Origin: Ailanthus altissimus | Lineage: Eukaryota > Streptophyta > Magnoliopsida > Sapindales > Simaroubaceae | Length of the DNA: 64,000 nucleotides | Assembly: GCA_946807835.1 (NCBI GenBank) | Contig: OX327690.1 | Location: 18,324,501 to 18,388,500, forward strand | Reading direction: 5' to 3' | Shown: one piece after another, positions 57,109 to 64,000 of the stretch | How positions within the stretch are numbered: the stretch's first letter is position 1 | Layout: each line of letters opens with the position of its first letter | Position numbers and translations under genes: made by a program | The notes under the pieces: generated by a model | Databases searched by the model: none | The model's input: the letters and a program-made list of their open reading frames with translations, nothing else | Told to the model about the DNA's origin: nothing

Positions 57109-59269
57109 TGTTGACGTATTTTAGGGTATATGCATGTAATTGTGTATATATTGAAAAAATAAAATTATGCATCATATACATGAATTTGGCAGCGAAATTT
57201 ATCAAGTAATCAATATATACACATATAGTTCAATTCTTAACAATTTAAGAATACAGAAACATACCTTTGAAGACCTCCGATGAAGATTTTCAATTCCGGA
57301 TATCCTTACTCCAAGTTTGAGCTCACCTTAAAGTGCACTCTAGTTCACAACAATCCGGTGGGATTGTGAAGCTAGAATAGCAGCAGTATGATCTCCAGCA
57401 ACAAGGTTTTGATTCTAGAAAGAAAAATATAAATGATTTATTTTCTTTCTCCTTTGGTTTTTCTCACAAGTCTTTGTACTTTGAAAAACTCTCTCAAAAC
57501 CAACTCTTCTTTTTTCTCTCAACCCTTGCATGGATTATCATTTTCTCTCATGTTAACACAATTGAAACTCAACTATTTTAGTGGTTACAACAACTTCACA
57601 AGTGCTCCACCAATATTAGATTAAGTGGCCAACTACCAAAACCATTTTTGGTGGCCATTTTAATGGTCTAATAAAATTAACCATTAATTACAAAATGGTG
57701 CTCCACTAAATTTAGTTTATGTTTCTCAAATTAGGTATGCCTTCCATTTAGGAATAAAATAATAAATAAATAAAATCATATTTTATTTATTTAAATAACA
57801 TTTATTTAATTATTCAAAAACCATTTAAATAATTAATATTTACCTTATTTGATTTTACTAACATGGTAAATGGTTGAATTTATGGTAAAACAATTCATAC
57901 AATAAAATTATGCCACTTGTTAATATCTAATTAGTTAACAACTCTTATCAACTAATTAAATAATATACTTAACATTTAAGTTTAAACAAGTGCACAACCC
58001 GAGGAACCCTGAAACATATTTTCGGTTTGCTGGAATTTCTAGGATGGAACTGTTCAATCCATTATGCTGCCCTAGTGCACAACGAGTACACTTCATATTG
58101 TGAGACTCTCTAGGTCCACGCCTGAATTGTCATATAAAACTCCTCCATACGTCCGTGAACGATGCCCCCCACACACGTTACGGATATTACAAAGCGGCGC
58201 GTTAGACTATACAAGTTAATGTTATAACATATTCATATAATCCATCCATCATTTATATCTGAGTAGAGCAGAGATATAGATCAACACCGTCAAATCGCCA
58301 TATGTCTGACTGAAAGCTTATCTCTTGAATTGTATTTCAATAAATAATATTCCCAAACACTTTTATAATATTATTTATCCCTAGGGTTAAACTCTTTTCC
58401 CGGGAATTATTGCTTATGGCCATAAGACTTTCTGAAATACAATCTATAGAGTATTAGGATATAATACTCACCAAAATTAGCTGATGGATCCCATATCTAT
58501 GCACACCAGACTCTATGAGCATCGGACCATACCCAGCGACACCTAGCGGTCAGACTATGAAAGGTTTCTGACATGTGTGGAACCAAAGTATGGTGAATCA
58601 CTCACAAGCCCACCGTGGCACTCAGGTCAAAGGACCACGAATATTACTCAACTCGAAAGATCCTCTATTGACGGCTTTATGGGATGTCTATTGGAGATTT
58701 TTGTGAGTCTGTTCAGTATTCAGTCCTTACTGAATATCTGTATCTCTATACGAGCTTCCACTAAACTCATGGTTTGCTAAGACTAACTATCTGGGCCATC
58801 CAGATATAGACATACACCAATCTATATATTTGTTAAGGTATTCACTGACAGACCTGCATCAGTTAAGATAGATCAGAAACATAATATTTGAGAATATATT
58901 TGCATAATGATATTTCCTAGCACTATTTGCAACTCTTTGCAATTATGTCATTACTAATATATTCTTAGGTCTTTGTCCCATTTCAGACAAGGTTTTAACT
59001 CTTTAGATATCGTTGACTCTTATAATCTGGTAACTCTTATCAGTGCCAACTCTTAGCATTTATAACTCTCACCGTTGCTAATTCTTAGCACTGATCTAAA
59101 CTTATTTAGACCAAATCTGAACTCTTTCAGATCGTACAATGTTTGAAACATTACAAGCATTTTACCATATATAAATATAATTAGCGATTTATTGAAATAA
59201 CAACACTAGTATAAATATTAAGCAAATATTCATACATAATGAGATGCCACGTAAGCACAAATCCCAACA
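57109..59269 (-). repeat. Solo LTR with intact target duplication, inside copia gag
   Basis: On the plus strand it runs TGTTGACGTATTTTAGGG to AATCCCAACA. It is flanked by CTTGT on both sides (57104-57108 and 59270-59274). It is a full-length relative of the plus-strand LTR at 23234-25407. Gag coding resumes on its right with KLSSLRLTSVRGVGEHIMQM, which fixes the borders. No internal retroelement sequence is present. Confidence 0.95.
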
Positions 59270-59274
59270 CTTGT

Positions 59275-60000
59275 CAGTACCTTAATTATGAAGTTTTCAT
59301 CCTTAAGACTCACTAGTGTAAGAGGTGTGGGTGAACACATCATGCAAATGAAGGACATTGCAACTCAATTATAAACACTTGAGATTGAGATGTCTGATTC
59401 TTTTCTTGTGCATTATATATTGAACACCCTTCCACAATAATACGAACCCTTTAAAATATCTTACAACATGCATAAGGATAAATGGTCAATAAATAAACTT
59501 ATGACCATGTGTGTTCAAGAGAAAGGGAAATTAATAATGAAATTAGGTGAAAGTGCGTTAATTGTAACACAAGAAAAGAACCAGAAACAAGCCAAACAGA
59601 AAGGAAAAAATAATATTCCTCCCTAAATTGAAATAAAAAGGGAATCTAAGTGCTTTTTCTACAAAATGAAGGGTCACATGAAGAAAGATTGCCCCAAGTT
59701 TCAGAAATGACTTGAAAAGAAAGGTAATTCAATCTCATTTGTTTGTTATGAATCTAATATGACTGATGTTATATATAACACATGATGGATTGATTCTGGT
59801 TCTACAATCTATATTTCAAATACCTTACAGGGTATGCAAAATCTAAAAAAGCCTGTGGGCAATGAACAGTGTATCTATTCTAGAAACAAGATGCGTTTAC
59901 ATGTGGAAGCTATTGGAACATGCAATTTAATTTTAAGCAGTGGTTTTATTTGGAAAAGACTTTCTATATTCCTAGTTTTTCTATGAATTTAATTTAAGTT
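59275..60000 (+). pseudogene. Copia gag C-terminal part and protease
   Basis: Reads VRGVGEHIMQMKDIATQL, then FLVHYILNTLPQQYEPFKI-like residues, then a knuckle CFFYKMKGHMKKDC in which the second cysteine is tyrosine, then WIDSGSTIYISNTLQGMQNL with the protease DSG core intact. A stop precedes WIDSG. Confidence 0.85.
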
Positions 60001-60179
60001 TCAAGACTTATGTTTTTAGGTTATTTCTTTAACTTTTCAAAAACATATTTCAATTTATTTTATAAATCTAATTGTGTTAGGAATGGTACATTGTCTGATG
60101 GTCTTTTCTCCATTACTTTACAAGATAATACTACTTACAATACTATGCATGTTCACACTGATACTAAACGATGTATTAT

Positions 60180-61546
60180 TGATAGGGGCGTAAAAGCACT
60201 AGTATGATTTATACCCAACTTTTGTATTTTGCTCCAAATTATAAATATTTTGCTATTTAATTGTGGTTTTTGATCATAAATAGATGCACGAAGGAAAATG
60301 TGACGTATAAGAACAAACGGGAAGTGAATCGGACATCAAACGAAGAAGTTACACCAAAATACAAAAAGGGCACTAGGCTAGCGACTGAGCGCAGCGGTGC
60401 CCAGGTCAGTAACCCAGCGCCGCGGTGCTCATAACCTAGCACCGCAACACTCGTGGCGGTGAACAGTGACGCAGAAAAAGTATTTTTCAACAGTACCCGT
60501 GAACAGTATTTTGCCACAGTAACTCATTAATAATATTTTAAAGACAAAAACCTATAAATAAAAAGCCAAAAACCTTAAGAGTGGGAGGAGGAGAAAAAAA
60601 GAGAGAAAAGAGGCAAAAACTTAGAGAGAGAATTCATAACATAAATCAAAGATCAAAGCCAAAGATTGAAGAACCAAGATCAAGATTCAAGCTTCAAGTC
60701 AAGATTGAGGGAGAAGCACATCAAGGAGTCACTTTGATTAGTTTTTCTTCTCTTTCTTTATCATTATGTTCTTTTTCTTGTTGATCTTTATTAATTGGTT
60801 TGATACTTTTGATTTTATAATGGATTAATTTGTTCATTTAGGGTTAGACTATGTGAATTTAGTATGGATTTGGATTGTGTTAATTTTTAGTTTATGAACT
60901 TTATTCATTCAATTAATTCATTCTATCTTGTGTTTAATGCTTTCATTATACCTAATCAATATTATAAATGATCGAGGAACCATGATGAACTCGACAGATG
61001 GATTCATGTGTTTAGCCTATGATAGTTTGATGCATGATCATAGGGTAACAACTATGAGTTCTATCTAGGATAGACATATACCTAGGTGGCATGTATGGTC
61101 TAATTTAAACTTGATCATAATGAATTACATTCTGATTTGATTACCATAGACATATAGGTGATTGTTAGAATGTGTAATATAGTCACTTGACCATCAATAG
61201 AGGCTTGTGATGAGATTAGTGTCTAAACCAATCAATTGGTATTAAGGGATTAACTAAGTGGTTAATAAGTCCAATGAAATACTAAGGAACGAGTCAAAAC
61301 CCTAGATTATCTTTGTTTGTGAATTCTACTATTTACTTTTGTTTAGTTAATTGAGAGAACTAGATTAGTTACATAAATTCCAAATTTTGATTTTCTGAAT
61401 AAAAGTTACGTAGGTACAATTTTAATACTTGATTTATAGAATAAATTACATAGTTTCTGTGGGATCGATATCTGGAATTAAAATCTTATATTACTTGATA
61501 CGATAGCATGCACTTACGCTTAGCTACTATAGCATCACAACAATCA
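60180..61546 (+). repeat. Solo gypsy-type LTR with intact target duplication
   Basis: It begins TGATAGGGGCGTAAAAGC and ends CACAACAATCA, flanked by ATTAT (60175-60179 and 61547-61551). It has a GC-rich block (about 60370-60470), a TATA box (CTATAAATAAA, 60552-60562), and a 3' part with 'tgtgggatcgatatctgg' and 'gcatgcacttacgc', which I associate with Tat/Athila-type gypsy LTRs. Removing it leaves the copia reading CIINKDSYMLWH continuous, confirming the borders. Confidence 0.92.
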
Positions 61547-61980
61547 ATTATAAATAAAGATTCTTATATGTTATGGCACCAGAGATTTTTTTCTCCGTTG
61601 AAAGGATTAAAAGATTAGTAAATGATGGAGTTAATACTTTAAATTTTACTGATTTTGACACTTATATAGACTGCATTAAAGGAAGGCAGACTAACAAGTC
61701 CAAGAAAGGTGCCAAGAGAAGTACAAACATATTAAAGATCATACATTTAGATATTTGTAGTCCTAACATGGACTCGTATGGTCTGAAATACTTCATCTCT
61801 TTTATAAATGATTATTCACGATACATGTATCTTTATTTGCTTCATAATAAGAATGAACCACTAGATGCTTTCAAAAATTTTAAAGCTGAAGTAAAGAAAC
61901 AATATGAAAGACAAATTAAAATTGTGAGAACAGATAGAAATAGAGAGTATTACAGTAGATATACTAAAGATTCATAAGCA
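61547..61980 (+). pseudogene. Copia pre-integrase and integrase core, truncated
   Basis: Reads MLWHQR, then VERIKRLVNDGVNTLNFTDF, then CIKGRQTNKSKKGAKRSTN, then IIHLDICSPNMDSYGLKYFI, then SFINDYSRYMYLYL, then KIVRTDRNREYYSRYTKDS. The HHCC zinc pair is partly kept (histidine of LWH, cysteine of DCIKG), and the first catalytic Asp is in HLDIC. The frame ends before the final Glu of the DDE triad. Confidence 0.88.
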
Positions 61981-61989
61981 GGTTGTGAA

Positions 61990-63340
61990 ACTAGTTGTGA
62001 TTCAATGATAATGTGGTTGATGCTTTGGTGGAGTTTTTATATAATGTGTGGAGAGGGGCTTGAGAATGGGAAATATGTGATTAAGAGAAAGTTGAAAGAT
62101 TCAAAGAGTTATTGGAATTCTTTGATTTTTGAGTTCACTCAAAAGGACAAGTTGAGGAAAGTTTTGAGCCTCTTTTAAGTTCATGAGAATGAAGGGTGTT
62201 GAATTTGATTCAGGTACTTTAATAAACTTTTGAGGTCAAGTGTCGATTTGAACTCGTTAGAATTAGGTAGGGTTCTTGCAACATTGTTGTTGTGAGTGAT
62301 TTGTGTAGAGATTTGTCTGTAAATACTGCATTGTTGTCAATGTAAAAACTAGAATGTTTAGAGGGTGCAAAGTTGTTATTTGATAAAATGCCTGAGAAGG
62401 ACTGTGTTGTGTGGAATATTATGATATCGGCATATTCTCGAAGTGGTTGTCTGAAGCAATCCTTGGAATTGTTGATGTGTATGGGAAGATTACAGGTTAG
62501 AGCGGATATGTTTACTGCAATTGCTGCAGTTTAAAATTGCACGGTTGAAAGATATTGAGTGGAGGAAGCAAATGCATACCCATATGTTGAGAAATGGTTC
62601 AGATTATCAAGTGTCAGTTCATAATTCTATTATTGACATGTACTGCAAATGTGAACATTTAAATTATGCAAGAAAGACTTTTGACTCTGTGAAGAACAAG
62701 ACTGACGTGTCATGGAGTTTGATGACCAAAGGATATGTAATGTACAATCAATCTCTTGAAGCTTTGCTCTTTTCTCTAAGATGAAAATGGATGGAGTTGA
62801 AGTTGGTTTTGTGACAATTATTAATGTTTTGCCAGCTTGTGTGAATGTAGGGGCATAATAACATGGAACTCTATGATCAGTGCATATGCTAAGCATGGAG
62901 ACTGGTCACACTGTTTCAAGCTGTACAAAAAAATGAAGCATTCAAATCTTAGACCAGATCTAATAACCTTTCTTGGACTGTTGACAGCTTGTGTTCATTC
63001 AGGCCTTGTTGAAGAAGGACAAGAAATTTTTAAAGAAATGAAGGAATCCTATGGTTATGAATCCAGCCAGGAACACTATGCTTCCATGGTGAACTTGCTA
63101 GCATGTGCCAGGAATATGGATGAAGCCAAGGAACTTGTAAAGGGTGTGCCCTTGAAAGCGGATGCTTGGGTGTGAGGCCCCTTATTGAGTGGCAGTGCAT
63201 GCAAGATGCACTCCTAGACCAAACTAGCAGAGTTCACAGCTGAGAGGTTTATAACCATGGAACCCGAAAATGCTGGAAATTCAAGATCATGGAAGCAAGA
63301 GAAGAGAGTTCAAAAAAACTAAAATTTTCCTGAATGCTGG
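61990..63340 (+). pseudogene. Pentatricopeptide repeat (PPR) protein pseudogene
   Basis: PPR proteins bind organellar RNA through arrays of about 35-residue helical repeats. Here 62521-62784 reads QMHTHMLRNGSDYQVSVHNS, then IIDMYCKCEHLNYARKTFDS; 62837-63175 reads ITWNSMISAYAKHGDWSHCF, then MKHSNLRPDLITFLGLLTAC, VHSGLVEEGQEIFKEM and HYASMVNLLACARNMDEAKE. Earlier parts (61990-62520) survive in fragments such as SLELGRVLATLL. Frameshifts near 62520 and 62770, a deletion of part of a repeat near 62855, and a stop in place of the codon after AWV show it is dead. The order and style (PLS-type, with a following GPLLSxCK motif and MEPENAGN) suggest a relic of an E-class protein. Confidence 0.85.
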
Positions 63341-64000
63341 TTTCACTCATTGTAGGAATCTCTTGATCACCTCTACCCCTAGTGACGTCTCCACAGATTG
63401 TATATCATTAGCCTCAACCAAGATGGAATAACTCTAGAGATGAGGTGAAATGGGGCAACATCATGGAGAAGAGTTTCAACTCTATCTGTTATTTCTTGGG
63501 ACCAGCCAAATTATAAGATTAGAAATATTCACTTCAGCAGGAAATCTTCTCTATGGTTTTTCTTGGACCCCATATGGGCACGGCAGATTTTGCTGATGCC
63601 TAACAAAATCACTTTCAGCAGATTAAATACAAGCAAATAGCATCATAGAGAGAAATGAAGTTAAGCAAGATTCTGTTCCTGGAACACTCTCATACTAAAC
63701 GTGAAGAACATCATTCATGTAAATAACTTAAGCAGCTGTGCAAGAGGGTTTTTCAGTTTGAAGTGTTCTTTTTCAGTACGAGGTAAACCCTTATCTCTTA
63801 CAGGATCATCTCTTGGGGCAAAACATATTTCATCATTTAACTGCTACCGACTTACGTCCTTTATTATTATTATGCAGAAAATTTCCAGCGGCATCAGATT
63901 TTCTGTCATATTCCGGGGAAAACGTCAAAAGTGACTCCTTTTTGCTTCAATTTTTTTTTTTTAACTTAAAGTCAAATTTTTTTAAAAAATATATTAACTA
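63341..64000. other. Downstream of the PPR relic, no supported gene
   Basis: Composition is less AT-rich than intergenic DNA elsewhere in the window, which fits former gene-flanking sequence. No domain or RNA gene was recognised. Confidence 0.4.

Larger units (their letters stand above)
55030..61980 (+). mobile_element. Copia element, 3'-truncated, carrying two solo LTRs
   Basis: The 5' LTR ends at about 55431 (ATAACA), followed by a primer-binding site (55434-55445), a long AT-rich leader, gag (from 56785), protease and integrase core up to 61977. The solo LTRs at 57109-59269 (in gag) and 60180-61546 (between protease and integrase) interrupt it. The sequence stops inside the integrase core at about 61980 and passes directly into PPR-like sequence, so RT, RNase H and the 3' LTR are lost. 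The left border is approximate. Confidence 0.8.

Noticed and set aside
1..64000. tRNA, rRNA or other structured RNA genes
   Set aside because: None recognised by eye on either strand; a covariance-model scan would be needed to exclude small RNAs.

Overview
This window looks like nuclear DNA from a flowering plant, most likely a eudicot. It is strongly AT-rich, has one clear spliced gene with plant-type introns, and is otherwise packed with plant transposable elements: Ty1/copia and Ty3/gypsy LTR elements, an L1-type LINE, hAT-type inverted-repeat elements and a possible CACTA element. Species was not determined. No bacterial, organellar, CRISPR or operon-like structure was seen.

Host genes are few. 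(1) A complete eight-coding-exon gene on the minus strand at 48678-52331 encodes a CDC50/LEM3-family protein (ALA-interacting subunit, ALIS), the beta subunit of P4-type lipid flippases. (2) A short minus-strand gene at 9823-10143 belongs to a small plant protein family of unknown function. (3) A 73-residue tail-anchored protein is predicted at 47363-47584, and (4) a proline-rich 109-residue ORF behind a good TATA box at 33156-33485. Broken genes include an F-box fragment (7279-7530) and a PPR pseudogene (about 61990-63340).

Layout, left to right: end of a chromovirus-like LTR (1-828); decayed full-length copia element, minus strand (1037-7134); F-box fragment cut by a probable solo LTR (7539-9156); small gene (9823-10143); lone copia LTR with primer-binding site (12665-13579); decayed gypsy element, plus strand (about 14700-22560), split in its reverse transcriptase by a solo LTR (18231-20228); another solo LTR of that lineage (23234-25407); hAT-type foldback element filled with a pentamer array (27225-27698); copia deletion derivative with both LTRs but only gag and protease (28806-31539); short ORF (33156-33485); possible CACTA element (from 34400) holding a solo LTR (36483-37258); copia pol fragment, minus strand, split by a LINE (40059-43790); hAT-type element filled with a minisatellite (44857-46393); tail-anchored gene; ALIS gene; hAT transposase remnant (53100-54460); copia element, plus strand (about 55030-61980), holding two solo LTRs (57109-59269 and 60180-61546); PPR pseudogene.

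The best-supported structural result is nesting. At four solo LTRs and two hAT-type elements the target-site duplications can be read exactly, and the host reading resumes on the far side. The signal that least fits ordinary annotation is a GC-rich, self-complementary block (core like AGCGCCGCAGCGCT). It sits upstream of the TATA box in LTRs of both copia and gypsy elements, in a window that is otherwise very AT-rich. No previously undescribed functional system was demonstrated.
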